Shown here: positions 35,299-47,018 of the stretch, piece by piece | Numbering within the stretch: the stretch's first letter is position 1 | Layout: each line of letters starts with the position of its first letter | DNA from: Chamaecyparis obtusa | Taxonomy: Eukaryota; Streptophyta; Pinopsida; Cupressales; Cupressaceae | Direction: 5' to 3' | DNA length: 64,000 bases | Assembly (NCBI GenBank): GCA_027943335.1 | Contig: BSBK01001295.1 | Span: 186,001-250,000 of the forward strand | The notes under the pieces: generated by a model | The model's input: only the letters and a program-made list of their open reading frames with translations | Databases searched by the model: none | Told to the model about the DNA's origin: nothing | Program-made: the position numbers and the translations under genes

Positions 35299-35751
35299 AG
35301 CAACAAATATACTTCTACATCATCATCAGAATTAGATTTAGATTCATTATCTACAGCTATAAAACATACCTTTTTCCCTTTGTCATTGTTGTCTCAGTTA
35401 TCTTTTTTGTGTCGGTAGCCTCTGTTGAATCTTCTCCCATAGCTTCCTTTGGGTTGATCTTTGGTTCTATCATCATCTTTCTTATGTGGACATCTAGAAT
35501 TGATGTGGCCAACCTATTTATAATTAAAGCATGCCAAAGGTAGCTTACCTCTATACCTTCCTTTACCTTTGGGTAATCTTTTGGCCATAAGAGCTTCAAG
35601 TTCATCAAGCTCATCATCAGCATTACTGTCACTATCATTTTTATTATTCCTGCTAGACTTACTAATCTTCAAAGAAGACATGAAAGTGGATTCCACAGAT
35701 GGTACAACAATGTTTTCAAAGCTATTTAATTCAAAGGTTGTAAGATTACCA
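35299..35751 (-). pseudogene. Cop3 gag C-terminal part, copy A, cut at the duplication joint
   Basis: Minus strand: TTFELNSFENIVVPSVESTFMSSLKI, LDELEALMAKRLPKGKGRYRG and the zinc knuckle start ACFNYK followed by a stop. The second zinc-binding Cys is Tyr in both copies. Gag ends abruptly at 35752, where LTR sequence begins. Confidence 0.87.
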
Positions 35752-35971
35752 ATATCCATCTTCCTCATGTAGATATTTCTGTTCTTCATCTCTTTCACTC
35801 CTTCTCTATAGATGTTTTGGTATAGTAACTTACAAGATAAGTATCGTCAAACTAGTTGAAATCAAAGAAAACATAATACTAATTTAATCATATTACATAT
35901 CTAATCAATCTGCTCAGTGATTTTAAATCATAGATTCTTCAATTAGGTTCTAAATTAGTTGTAGTTCATCA
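35752..35971 (-). repeat. Partial Cop3 LTR inside the element (duplication joint)
   Basis: Matches 31365-31584 of the 3' LTR with about five differences in 219 bp, but the 5' LTR much less well (about 15). The joint with gag at 35751-35753 shares only the bases AT between the two partners, so homologous LTR recombination is not needed to explain it. Confidence 0.9.
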
Positions 35972-35983
35972 ATCTCTCCCTTT

Positions 35984-36550
35984 GGCATTGATGGCAACTC
36001 AAGAAATATGAAATATATCATACACATACCAAACATGTACTCTACAAATCTATGAACAAATTTTGTACAATCTCTCCGTAGCTTAATATGTTTAATCACT
36101 ACATTACTCAACAAAATTACATATGCAGCTTTAACATTCTACAAATATGATCTTTTCAGCTCTCAGGTTCCTGCTTCTGTTCTCAGTAACTGATCTTCAA
36201 TTCTCTCCCTTTCTTTAATTTTTCTCTCCCTCAGATAGTTCTCATCATTGCATATTGTTTCATATGTTTCATATTGTTTATCTCTCCCTTTGATAGAAAT
36301 GCCAAAGAAATAAATAAATAAACAACTCTTCAGTAGCCAAGTAACTCTCTGTTGTTCAATGCATACTCTGTATCTCTATATACTGATATGCCAATCAGTT
36401 CCAGTAACTTTCACAACTTTAGACATGATCCAAAGTGTGAACTATGCTACATCAACATGTATGATCTACTGATAAGATTAGGTTGATGCAACATCTGAAT
36501 CACCTTAGTGACTGGTAGACAAGGGACAGACCCCAAGTCTAGTCCTCAAA
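35984..36550 (-). other. Cop3 3' untranslated region (copy B)
   Basis: Duplicate of 31597-32170; no gene. The preceding 12 bases are the second copy of the polypurine tract. Confidence 0.7.
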
Positions 36551-37960
36551 TACTCAAATGTGTCCTTCGGTAGAGCTTTTGTAAATATATCTGCAAGTTA
36601 TTCTTTTGATGTAACAAACTCTAGCTTAAATTTCTTCTGCTATAATTGTTCCCTCAAGTAGTGATACTTTATTAATATATGCTTTGTTTTAGAATGCATC
36701 ACTGGATTCTTTGAAATGTTTATTGCACTGGTGTTATCACAGTATATAATCACCGGCTCGGTGATTATCTCATTCATACCTTCCAGATCTTGTTTAATAT
36801 ATGGAATGTTTGAACAATTTGTAGGAGTAGCAACATACTTTTCTTTGGCTATAGACTGAGAAATGGAATCCCACTTCTTACTTGTCAAGGTAACAAGTCT
36901 TTCACCAAAGAAGAATGCACCTCTAGTGGTGCTTTTTCTATCATCCACATTTCCATCCCAATCAGCGTTGGTATAGAATCTAAGTTCAAACTTACCTTCC
37001 TTAGGATACCATAATCCATAGTCCTTTGTTCTCTTTAGGTATCTTCAAAATATTTTAGTAGCAACCATGTTTGATTCTCTAGGATTAGCATAAAATCTAG
37101 CAACTACTCCCACAACGTGTGTTATGTCTAGTCTACTATGAACTACATACATTAGCTTACCAATCATTGATCAGTACAGTGTCTAGTTCACCTATGTACT
37201 TTCATCTTCTTTATTCAATTTACATCCAGTAGCCATATGTGTTTCCATAGGTTTAGCATCTTCCATGCCAAATGTTTTCAATACTTCTTTTATGTATTTA
37301 GACTCTGTGATGAATATCCCATCAGTCTACTAAATCACTTGTAGTCCTAGAAAGAACTTAATCTCTCCAAACATAGACATCTCAAATTCATTCCTCATAT
37401 CATCAGAAAAGGCTTTACATATTTGATCTTGATCTCCAAATATGATATCATCCATAAATATCTCAGCAATAAGAATTGTGTCATCTGTATCTCCTTTCAT
37501 ATACAAATTGCTATTCTCACTTGTTCTTACAAATCCTATACTTAACAAATAATTATGCAGCCTCTCATGCTAGGCTCTCAGTGCTTGCCTCAAACCATAT
37601 AAAGATTTATGTAGTCTAGATACCATATCTTTCTTTTCTGGATCAACAAACCCTTCAGATTGTTCTATGTAGACTTCTTCTTCAAGTATTCCATTCAGAA
37701 ATGCTGACTTGGCATCTATTTGATATAATTTGAATTTCTTGTGTGTAGCATATGAAAGTAGAATTCTAAATCCTTCCAATCTAGCAATAGGTGTGCAAAG
37801 GTTTCACCATAGTCTATGCCTTCTTCCTATGCATATCCTTTACATACCAATCTAGCTTTATTTCTTGACACTTCTCCATTCTCATTCTACTTGTTCCTGA
37901 ATATCCACTTAGTACCAATAACATTCTTATCTTTAGGTCGGGGTACTAAGGTCTAGGTTT
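36551..37960 (-). pseudogene. Cop3 RT and RNase H, copy B
   Basis: Minus-strand duplicate of 32171-33560. RT stretches 37779-37570 ([30 protein letters not shown]) and 37548-37330 (IFMDDIIFGD), RNase H 36948-36640 (DDRKSTTRGAFFFG, IAKEKYVA, YCDNTSAINISKN). It retains some residues lost in copy A, such as INISKN versus INFSKN, so each copy has its own later changes. Confidence 0.88.
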
Positions 37961-38267
37961 TGTTCTTCTCAATTTTTTCTATTTCATCCTTCATTACATT
38001 AACCCATTCATTATTCTCTAATGCAACTTTTACATTTTTTGGCTCATAATCACAAACTAGACATGTACCTTGTCTTGCTTTGCTCCTTGTTTGCATGCTA
38101 GCTTTCTTGTCTCTAATGATTTGTTATTCAAGATGCTATCTTCTAACAAAATTCACTAGTATCCTATCTCTTCTTTCCTATTCACCCTGTCCAGGTTCAT
38201 TTTCTTTCTCGATATGGCCATTCTTCTCATCAGTTTCTCTTTCCTGTTGTTCAGTGTTGTTTTCCTG

Positions 38268-39686
38268 CTAATTGGTTATCACAGGCTGAGGCTTTGATAA
38301 ATACTCTAGTTTTTCAATGTAAGTGAATCTAATATAGTCTTTTGGTTCCTTTTTACTTTCCTTTGTGTTATTTTCATCAAACTCATCAACACAGACATTA
38401 GTGCTTTCAATCTTTTTATTAGTAGTTTTATTCTGACATTTGTATGCTTTTCTTTTACTAGAATATCCTAGAAATATCCCTTCATCACCTTTTGAGTTGA
38501 ATTTTCCATTTCTCTCATCTTTCAAAATAAAAAATTTTCTTCCAAAAATTCTAAAATAACTTACAGTAGGTTTGTGTCCAAACCACAATTCATAAGGTGT
38601 CTTTTTGGTGTCCTTTAATTGCACTCGGTTAAGCACATAAACTATTGTACTGACAGCTTCACTCCAGTATGTCTGACCAACATTCTTTTGCAGCATCAAT
38701 GTCCTAACATAGTCAACTATTGACCTATTCCTTCTTTCAGCAATCCCATTTTGTTGAGGTGTCCACAATGCAGATACCTGTCTTTTAATACCATGCTCAT
38801 TACATAAACTGGTAAATTCATTAGAGATAAATTCACCTCCTCTATCAAATCTTAGGCATTTCAATTCCTTACTAGTCTTTTTTTCTACCTTAGCCTCATA
38901 CCACTTAAACATCTTAAATGCTTCAAATTTTTCTTTTAAGAACATAACAGTCATCAATCTAGTATAGTCATCAACAAAAATAAAATAGTATTTATCACCA
39001 TAATAACTGTGAGTTCTCATAGGACCACATAGGTCGGTTTGAACCAACTCAAGTATCTTTTTTTTTGAGTAATCCTTACTTTTGAAACTAGATTTAGTCA
39101 TCTTACCTTTCTGGCATTCATGGCACATAGCATGATCCAATTTTGACAAGTTAGGAAGCCCTCTAATTCTTTTCCTTTTGTTGATCTTAATCACATTATC
39201 AAGGTTCACATGGCATAAACTTTTATGCCACAACAAAGCATCTTCATATTTCATTATCAACCAAGAAGACTCATCACTGTCAAGATAAAATAGATTACCT
39301 CTTGATTGTGCTCTAGTTCCAACTAGTCTTCCTCCATCATCAAAGATTTTCACTTTCTTGCTCTCAAAATCAACTTGGTGACCTAAATTATTCAACTGTA
39401 CCACACTTAACAAGTTATAGTTCAATCCATCTACCCAATAAGCATTATCACATTTTATCATGTGATTTATCATCAAGCTTCCTTTACTTCTTACCATATA
39501 GGGTGTGTCATTACCCATCTTAACTGAACCTCCATTGTATTCTTCAAGTACATTAAACTTCTCCTCATCACCAGTCATGTGATGTGTACAACCACTGTGT
39601 ATGATCCATGTATTATTTTTGTTAACTTTAGAGATCAGTGATGTTTCTTCATGCTTTTCTTCTTCTTCCTCTAAGTCATCTTTCAT
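38268..39686 (-). pseudogene. Cop3 protease-integrase, copy B, 472-codon open frame
   Basis: Longest clean Copia frame in the window. On the minus strand: WIIHSGCTHHMTGDE (protease with catalytic Asp replaced by His), LWHKSLCHVNLDN...CHECQKGKM finger, integrase core with the acidic residues of LVQTDLCGPM, VDDYTR, RFDRGGEF and the Glu of PQQNGIAERRN all present, then FGHKPTVSYFRIFGRKFF and GIFLGYSSKRKAYKC, the usual Copia integrase tail. It would join element DNA to chromosomes, but without a working protease the polyprotein could not be matured. Confidence 0.9.
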
Positions 39687-40697
39687 AGAAACAAATATAA
39701 CTTCTACATCATCATCAGAATTAGATTTAGATTCATTATCTACAGCTATGAAACATACCTTTTTCCCTTTGTCATTGTTGTCTCAGCTATCTTTGTTGTG
39801 TCGGTAGCATCTGTTGAATCTTCTCCCATAGCTTCCTTTGGGTCGATCTTTGGTTCTATCATCATCTTTCTTATGTGGACATCTAGAAGCGATGTGGCCA
39901 ACCTCTTTATAATTAAAGCATGCCAAAGGTAGCTTACCTCTATACCTTCCTTTACCTTTGGGTAATCTTTTGGCCATAAGAGCTTCAAGTTCATCAAGCT
40001 CATCATTGGTATTACTGTCACTATCATTTTTATTATTCTTGCTAGACTTACTAATCTTCAAAGAAGACATGAAAGTGGATTCCATAGATGGTACAACAAT
40101 GTTATCAAAGCAATTTAATTCAAAGGTTGTAAGATTACCAATCAGATTGTCAAGTGTAAGTACATTACTAGATGCAGACCTTGTCTCATGGATAGCAGAT
40201 ATTCTGATTGCGTAAACTGACAATAAGGTTTTGAGTATTTTTCTTTCAACTGTTTCTTCACTAATTTCTCCATCAGATGCTCTAATAGAATGTACTACCT
40301 CTTCCAGTCTATTTGTATATTATACAATATTCTCACCTTCTTTCATCTTCATATCATCAAATCTACACCTTAGGCTTACTGCTCTAGCCCTTTTAACATT
40401 TGCATCTCCATTGTAAACTTGAGAAATTTTATCCCACATGGCTTTTGCAATAGTGCAAATTTTGATATCTTCAAATTAAACATCGGTGTAGGTAGCAGCA
40501 AGTTCCATCATGGTAACATTATGTTCATGCCTATCTTTCAGTTGATCAAGTGTTAGGGGACCTGGTGTCAGTTCTATATAACCATTCTCCATCAATTCTA
40601 GTGCAGTATTCCCAATTCCAGATATGTGCAACTTCATCCGGCTCTACCATACTGTGAATTTCTCTTTGTTCAGCTTTGGCACTTCCCTCTTATACAT
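39687..40697 (-). pseudogene. Cop3 gag, copy B
   Basis: Minus strand from ATG 40697-40695 (MYKREVPKLNKEKF), 52 bp after the primer site. An early stop interrupts it; then ISGIGNTALELMENGYIELTPGPL, RFDDMKMKEGENI, VYAIRISAIHETRSAS, LDELEALMAKRLPKGKGRYRG and the zinc knuckle ACFNYKEVGHIASRCPHKK, in which the second Cys is Tyr. The region 40143-40697 is absent from copy A because the duplication breakpoint lies at 40142. Confidence 0.88.
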
Positions 40698-40748
40698 TTT
40701 GAGATCTTTTTACTAAAGTCCTTAAAACTCTAATCAAAGAAACCAATT

Positions 40749-40759
40749 CTCTGATACCA
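40749..40759 (-). promoter_or_regulatory. Cop3 primer-binding site
   Basis: Minus strand TGGTATCAGAG two bases after the LTR end ATTCTAACA: initiator tRNA-Met type. Confidence 0.9.
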
Positions 40760-40761
40760 AT

Positions 40762-42235
40762 TGTTAGAATAACTGAGAGGGGGATGAATAGTTAATCACT
40801 GTCCCAAAACAAAATGTATAATCCATAAACAAATACTTCAATTTCTACTGCTCGGTAACTTAAAATACTTTACTGTATGTGTATTTATAGATTGCCAGTC
40901 TAAAACTTATAGTAGTTACCGATCAAATCAAATATGCAACATGTAAATATGACAACAAAACAAATATCACAATCAACACACAACACAAGAGATTTAACAT
41001 GGAAACCTTGTGAAGGGAAAAACCACCTAGGACCAGCAACCCAAAATATTCACTCTTCTAAAGTGAGGTTAGTGAAGACCCAACACTATTAAAGGTTACA
41101 AACACACTGTTAGGTGTGACCTTGTTAGAGGATTTAAGACCAACCGTTATCATCCAACCAATAGTCACTGTACGGTTGACAGGATAACAATACTCATTCT
41201 ATAAATGATACATAATAAGAATTTCTTACTCCACTCGGTTAAGAGATTTGACTATGTACAATGGTAAAATATGTAACAGTAGGTGATTTGACTTAATACA
41301 ACTTCAATTGCAAATTACAAATCAATGTCCAGCTCATATAAATCTTCTGATCAATAAATCAATTCTGTTTCAAACACTATTCAACTTACTATCCATCGGT
41401 AATCACTCTTTGTCACTTGATAATGCTTTGCAGTAGGGTTCTCCTTAACCAATATGATCAGAATGCATGAAAACTTATTCACACAATGATTCTGTAGTTT
41501 TCTTCTCTTTCGGCATCACACATTGTGAAATCTCCAGTCTCTTATATAGAAATGTAAACCATTTTCTTCTGCTCCATCAGATTTTTTTGCTTAATCATCT
41601 TCATTTATTTTGCCTCTTAAAAATACCTCGGCACTTGTGTCAATAACACATTTGAATCTTATCCTTTAGATCTTTCCTAAATTTTATCAACCGTGGATCT
41701 ATGTAACAAATTTTATCTATTACCTCAAATTCATACACTTGCCAGCTCATCAATCTTATCAGTTAAACTAATCATTTAGTTCATTATGTTCTTCTCACTT
41801 AACAAAGAAATGCATCGGTGAACACAAGCTCAGTTAACACTATGCTCCATATACACTACACTTTGCCAGTGTATACTAAAATGCTTCATCGACCGACAAC
41901 ACTGCTTTGTGTCTTCAAGCTCTTTTCCTCATCATAGATGAATGAAACATAATCAAGTCAATAACATCAAGTCATAGACTCATCAACAAGTCACTCAATG
42001 TATTCTCTATCCTCATCTGTCATATCCATCTTCCTCATGTAGATATTTGTGTTCATCTCTTTCACTCCTCTACAGATGTTTTGGTATAGTAACTTACAAG
42101 ATAAGTATTGTCAAACTAGTTGACATCAGTGACAACATAATACTAATTTAATCATATTACATATCTAATCAATCTTCTCAGTGATCTTAAATCACAGATT
42201 CTTCAATCAGGTTCTAAATCAGCTATAGTTCATCA
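40762..42235 (-). repeat. Cop3 5' LTR
   Basis: 1,474 bp; on the minus strand TGATGAAC to ATTCTAACA. Same family as LTR0 (1-1067). GTTCT follows at 42236-42240 as the likely target copy. Confidence 0.92.
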
Positions 42236-43140
42236 GTTCTTTATTGATTTTATGTCCCTCAACAATAATAATCTCATTTTCTATCAAATCTTACATAACA
42301 TGTTTTATTCTATGGAAATCATTATTTTTATTCCCCCTACTTCTACAAAATTCACAACAATAGGAATCATTCCACCATGATGGCTTGACTTTGGATTAAA
42401 ATTATTTTTGTGTTAGGTAATGTTATTAACTTGTTTGGAAGGAGTGTTCCTAAATCTGATTACAATGGTTCTCCCAATGGTGTGAATTTTCTTCTATGTG
42501 GATGCATGATAGTCGTGTTGGTTTATTGGTTTCTTGATTTTTTGTAGATTGTTTAACTTTACAATTGTTTGATAGACCAAAAACAAGTTTTTTTTTATTT
42601 CATATTGTGTGCATCAATAACTCGATGATTAACCACATTCTCATTTAGAATTTAGAATTTTTGTTTGTCATTGTTGGTGGCATTGTTGTTGTTGTGGAAC
42701 ATTATTGGTGATATGGAGAAAATTTCTTGTATCTTTGTAATGTGTTAAATTCTCCTTTCCTTACCAAACCATTTTCAAATGTAATGTCATTTTAAATCAG
42801 TTTTTCAAAAATTGGTGGATATTGACTATTTATATTGTTTATGAAGATGTCTATTTTTATTATTATAACATTATGTGTGGATATTTTACAAATAATCTCC
42901 TCCATCTTTGTAAAAAGATAACAAATGGTTCTATTTTGTTTTCTTTGGTGTTGCATAGGTCAATCATGGTCATTTCATACTCAATGTTATTATGAATATT
43001 GGGTGACAAATTTGATGACCAATTCTTCAAATAATTTTATGCCCGGGGGATGTTTTGAAAACCACTCCATTTCTTATCCTCCCACACTTTTGGGAAATAG
43101 TCTCATTTGGTATGTTTCATCAAGTAAAAAATTCATTCTC
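42236..43140 (-). pseudogene. OldGyp gag (capsid and zinc knuckle)
   Basis: Minus strand, broken: LLDETYQMRLFPKSVGG and EMEWFSKHPPGIKLFEELVIKFVTQYS (about 43120-42990), then YEMTMIDLCN, a RKFTPLGEPL-type stretch (about 42490-42455), KLITLPNTK and the knuckle YCCEFCRSRGNKNNDFHRIKH followed by DLIENEIIIVEGH (about 42360-42250). Each part has a counterpart in GypA gag (LRLFPRSL, LAQRFTQQYS, TMIDLGNL, LAEPYDVILKTL, CHYHRNKGH). The plus-strand frame 42925-43164 is a shadow of it. Confidence 0.8.
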
Positions 43141-43910
43141 ATGGTAAAAAAATCCCTCACATGATCTATCATATTTTGGTAAAATATTGTATCTATCATA
43201 TTTTGGTATTTGACATTTTTGGGGAAATTGAAATGTGTTCATATATTTGTCAAAATATGGAAAAATTTATTCCAAGGAGAATCTTTTGGTTGATGTTCCT
43301 CTTTACATGTCTTCCATATGTTTTTGTAGTGCTTGGATTTTTTCCGTAACTATAGTGAGAGGATTAGGGTAAAAGCATGCAATAAGTTGTCACCCTTTTA
43401 CAAATGAAGAGGCTAACAACATCAAAACTAAAAAACTTCAAGGGCATAAAAGTCATATTTTTGTTGAGAATTTGAAGATGATGTAAACTAGTGAAATGTG
43501 TAAAATAGGATGAATTTTATGCTATAAATTTTAAAAATTAATTTCAGGAAAAATTAATATGTTTTTTTAATTTTTTATGTTTATTTTTCATATCTTGAAA
43601 AATACTACAAATCAAGGAGCTTACTTCACGTCAAATCATTATAAGTAAAACATTTTTTTTACCTCCAATTTTTGAATATCTTTTAGATGACATGTATATC
43701 TAGTGCAGGAAAAAACAAAGAAGTTTTTTTGATCTATGCTTTACCCATTATAAGTCACTAGTACATTTGGGGCTAAATTTCACCAGAAGTTTTCAACGGG
43801 TAACTTTTTATTACGAATTTGGTGTTTTTTTTTGTAATAGGCCCCAATGATGTTGGTATTTTGATGGGTGTTTAATTGAACATTGGAATTATGACAAATT
43901 CAGGGTATAG
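43141..43910. other. AT-rich DNA, no gene recognised
   Basis: Probably the decayed start of OldGyp gag or its leader, but nothing is readable with confidence. The small plus-strand frame 43161-43349 has no domain. A GGGGC/GCCCC pair (43769 and 43840) encloses about 70 bp and may be chance. Confidence 0.5.
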
Positions 43911-44200
43911 ATTAAAAAAAAAAGTGAAATGATCTCATCATTTTTATTTCGATTGGATAGAGAAGGAGCAGGAGAAAAGGAGCAAAAGTTGAGCGTGGGA
44001 GAAGGTATATGATTTCTTCATCTTTCGAGCCTCTGGCATCATATTTGAATACATTTCATTTTATTTCATCATGAATGATCTTTGAAATGATCGCATTCTT
44101 CTGGTGTCATGCCCTAGCCAATGCTTTATCTCTATTATTTGATGTTATATGTGCTTGTGCTCAAGGATATCAATTCATTGTATTCAAATGTTTGGATTCA
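43911..44200. repeat. Left arm of a 3.7-kb-spaced inverted repeat
   Basis: Starts in the A-run before AAAGTGAAATGATC and includes TTTCTTCATCTTTCGAGC and GTGTCATGCCCTAGCC. The reverse complement lies at 47665-47903 with small differences and an extra 35 bp in this arm near 44045-44080. A related, direct third copy of the GTGTCATGCCC block is at 44262-44350. Confidence 0.85.
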
Positions 44201-44389
44201 CATTTGTTGATATTACTAGCATATATGTTTAATGATGCCATTGTATATTTTTGTCACTAAAATGACCGCATTCTACTAGTGTCATGCCCTAGCCCATGCT
44301 TTAACTCCATTATTTGATTTTATTGGTGCTTGTGCTCAAGGATATCCATTTTTTTGAAATGTTGACTATGGTTATCAAATGGACAGCTT
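44201..44389 (+). repeat. Third copy of the inverted-repeat core
   Basis: The block from AATGACCGCATTCTACTAGTG to CTCAAGGATATCC (44262-44350) repeats 44085-44172 directly, with about ten changes. Beyond that no feature. Confidence 0.75.
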
Positions 44390-45122
44390 GTGAGCTTCTA
44401 GCTAGGTGCCATTTGTATTGATAGCTTAGGGCATCAAATTTATTGTATCATTGATTGTTGAGACTTTGTTAAAAGGAAATAGGACAAAGAATGATTTTTA
44501 TTTAGTTTCTTTGTTTTGATCCCTAAGTGGCTTACAACCCTAGAGAAGTATATGCAGATTTACAGATGCAGTTGCAGGATACATAGCAGTCGATAATTCA
44601 CAAGAAATCCATGCATCCAATTTGAATAGAAATTAATACAAAGAATTAGGGTCCTCCAATGGCACAATCATCCAGACCTTGACTGTTCCCTCAACCAGTG
44701 ACCCTTCAAAATTGGGTTATCATGCAATCAGTGAGTGATCCTTCATTCTCCTGGTGAGCTTCTAGCTAGGTGCCATTTGTATATTTGATAGCTAAGGGCA
44801 TCAAATGTATATTGTATCATTGATACTTGAGACTTTGTTAAAAGGAAATAGGACAAAGAATAATTTTGATTTAGTCTCTCTATTTTGATCCCTAAGTGGC
44901 TTACAACCCTAGAGAAGTATATGCAGATTTATGGATGAAGTTGTAGGATACATAGCAGCTGATAATTCACAAGAAATCCATGCATCCAATTTGAATATAA
45001 AATAATACATAGAAATAGGGTCCTCCAATGGCGCAATCATCCGGACCTTAACTGTCTCCTCAACTAGTGAGCCTTCAAAACTAGGTTATCATGCAATCAG
45101 TGAGTGATCCTTCATTCTCCCA
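44390..45122 (+). repeat. Tandem duplication of about 364 bp
   Basis: Copy 1 (44390-44753) and copy 2 (44754-45122) both start GTGAGCTTCTAGC and end in CCTTCATTCTCC. They differ at about 8 percent of positions with small indels. No coding frame is shared by both. Part of the sequence (GTTGTAGGATACATAGCAG) recurs once more at 45361. Confidence 0.9.
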
Positions 45123-45358
45123 GTCTTCCCTACATCCAAACATATTGGAAATACATAATACAATGATAATAAGTCTTTCACAATCCCCCTTCCCTCAAGG
45201 AACACTATCAACCATCCCTTCCACATAGTAGTTCACTATTTTATGAGTGGATTGTGTAGGAACATTTAACATTAAACAAGGAGCAAACTCCTCAAAACAT
45301 CTTGGAAACCATTGAATTCAATAATAAATGAAACCTAACACCAAAACTATTCCTTCCA
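45085..45358 (+). repeat. Dispersed direct repeat, copy 1
   Basis: Begins GGTTATCATGCAATCAGTGAG; recurs at 46746-47018 in the same direction with about 15 changes. Contains ACACTATCAACCATCCC in both. It overlaps the end of the tandem duplication. Confidence 0.85.
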
Positions 45359-46745
45359 TAGTTGTAGGATACATAGCAGTCAATAATTCACAAGAAATCC
45401 ATGCATCAAATTTTTATAAGGATATCCTACTAATCAATAGGAATTTTCTTGAGATGACCAATGATTATGCATTTTGATGGCAGTGTGCTAGTTCAAAAGG
45501 ATAATATAAATTTGAAACAATTTTTTTTTATTTTCTCAAACTATAAATGTGGTTAAAGGGAAAATATTGTGGAAAACCCACAAACCAAGCTAGAAAATGA
45601 TTGTACGTCAAATTATTCCTATATTCATTCAAGTATTTCTATGCTTCAGCTACTTGACCATTGAGCTTCATCTAGAGGAATGTGTAGCTTTAAGATAGAG
45701 TTACTTCTTGGGCCTTACAATAGGGTAGAATATGATCAAGATTTGTTTAGGTTGTATCTTTGTTAGTCCCATTGTTAGGTTCTTATAGTTCATGGTTTGA
45801 ATCTATTATGGTTGTGTAAGGGATTTGTAGATGCTTTTTCTAACATAATTATTGGACACCATGATTGGAACAACTAGTTGTTGGCTATTGTACACATGAA
45901 TCATATCTGTCAATGGCTGTTTATGTTCAAGAATTCATTGATCAATCTTTGAGATTTATTGTCCCATCTTTAAAAGAGTGATAAAAGATATAGTGAGTGC
46001 TATCTTTTCCAAGTATTTTGTGGGTGCCATTATCTTCTAAGAGTAATTGCTGGAACCAAATTATGTTCTTTGCTTCTAGTAAATATTGCAGACACAATCA
46101 TCTTCTTGGTGAAGGGTTGCTTCCATCCCCATGAGGCACTATTGCATGGTTTCCATTCCCTTGCAGTATAGTGAACTTAATTTAATACAAGTGTGCACTA
46201 TTTTGGGATCCATAATTTATGGCCCCTACACTATGGTTCTTAGCCTAATTAAGATAGGCCTACCTTTGCATATAATAAGAGGCCAACATGAAACAAACAT
46301 CTAGAGGTTAGGGGGTTGTTCCCTGTCCATAATTTATTATTTAAGTGCTAAGTGATGATGTGTATATCGTGTAATTCATACCTAGCGTGTCTCTTTCTTT
46401 CTCTCCACATTTCACATTAGGAGTATATGTTATAAAATACTAATGAAATCAACTATTGGTCAAATCTAATCAAAATTGCAATATAAAGATTAAAATAGAT
46501 CTTGAAGAAATATAGGAACCATTTTTGATAGATATTGTACAAACGAAGAGAATACTCCGAAGAGGAAATGCTTCAATGTGGAACAGTTGAAGGATATTAT
46601 TTTACTTTTATATGCACATCTGCAATGTTTTTGTTATATTTATGAGATAAAAAAACCATAGAAAGAATAGCATATAGAAGAAAGTAAAGAATAATGATCA
46701 TACTTTGAGATATTGTGGAAACTTAAAGGAAAGAATGTTTGGTGG
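45359..46745. other. No gene seen
   Basis: About 1.4 kb without a coherent frame on either strand. A short third copy of the GGATACATAGCAG block opens it. The rest looks like unique, decayed DNA. Confidence 0.55.
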
Positions 46746-47018
46746 GGTTATCATGCAATCAGTGAGTGATCCTTCATTTGCCTGGTCTGCCCTGCATACA
46801 AACATATTGGAAATACATAATACAATGATAAAAAGTCTTTCAAAATCCCCCTTCCCTCAAGGAACACTATCAACCATCCCTTCCACATAGCATTTCACTA
46901 TTGTATGAGTGGATTGTGTAGGAATAGTTAACATTAAACAAGGACCAAACTCCTCAACACATCTTGGAAACCATTGAATTAAATAATAAATAAAACCTAA
47001 CACCAACACTATTCCTTC
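46746..47018 (+). repeat. Dispersed direct repeat, copy 2
   Basis: See 45085-45358. Followed by a second repeated block, 47019-47130, itself repeated at 47568-47690 (CATTTAATCCATTCAACATTAC in both). Confidence 0.85.

Larger units (their letters stand above)
30110..42235 (-). mobile_element. Cop3: Copia element with internal 4.39-kb tandem duplication
   Basis: Minus-strand Copia element. 5' LTR 42235-40762, Met-type primer site 40759-40749, gag, protease, integrase, RT, RNase H; then, instead of ending, a 220-bp piece of LTR (35971-35752) is joined to gag and the whole set is repeated (35751-31585), followed by the 3' LTR (31584 to about 30110). The repeated unit is about 4.39 kb. The expected right flank copy is GTTCT (42236-42240), but the left end of the element is altered for about 17 bp and no matching copy is found. 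Confidence 0.92.
9391..43140 (-). mobile_element. OldGyp: decayed Tat-type Gypsy element split by three insertions
   Basis: Pieces of one minus-strand Gypsy polyprotein lie in the correct order in the gaps between the intact insertions. From right to left: gag capsid and zinc knuckle (43140-42236), gag-protease linker (30109-29882), protease (22183-21747), protease end, linker and start of RT (11311-9391). Target duplications of GypA and Cop2 rejoin the pieces exactly. Proteins resemble GypA throughout (LRLFPRSL/MRLFPKSV, HPHNLALHIE/HPHNLPLYIE, KFPYNG), but OldGyp also has RT, which GypA lacks. No LTR or primer site of its own is identified; 3' pol is lost left of about 9391. Old, with many stops and frame changes. 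Confidence 0.85.

Noticed and set aside
35569..40215. Serine-rich plus-strand frames at 35569-35772 and 39958-40215
   Set aside because: Antisense of the Asp/Glu-rich gag segment before the zinc knuckle in the Cop3 copies.
42925..43164. Plus-strand 79-codon frame with Cys and Trp residues
   Set aside because: Shadow of the OldGyp gag capsid domain on the minus strand.
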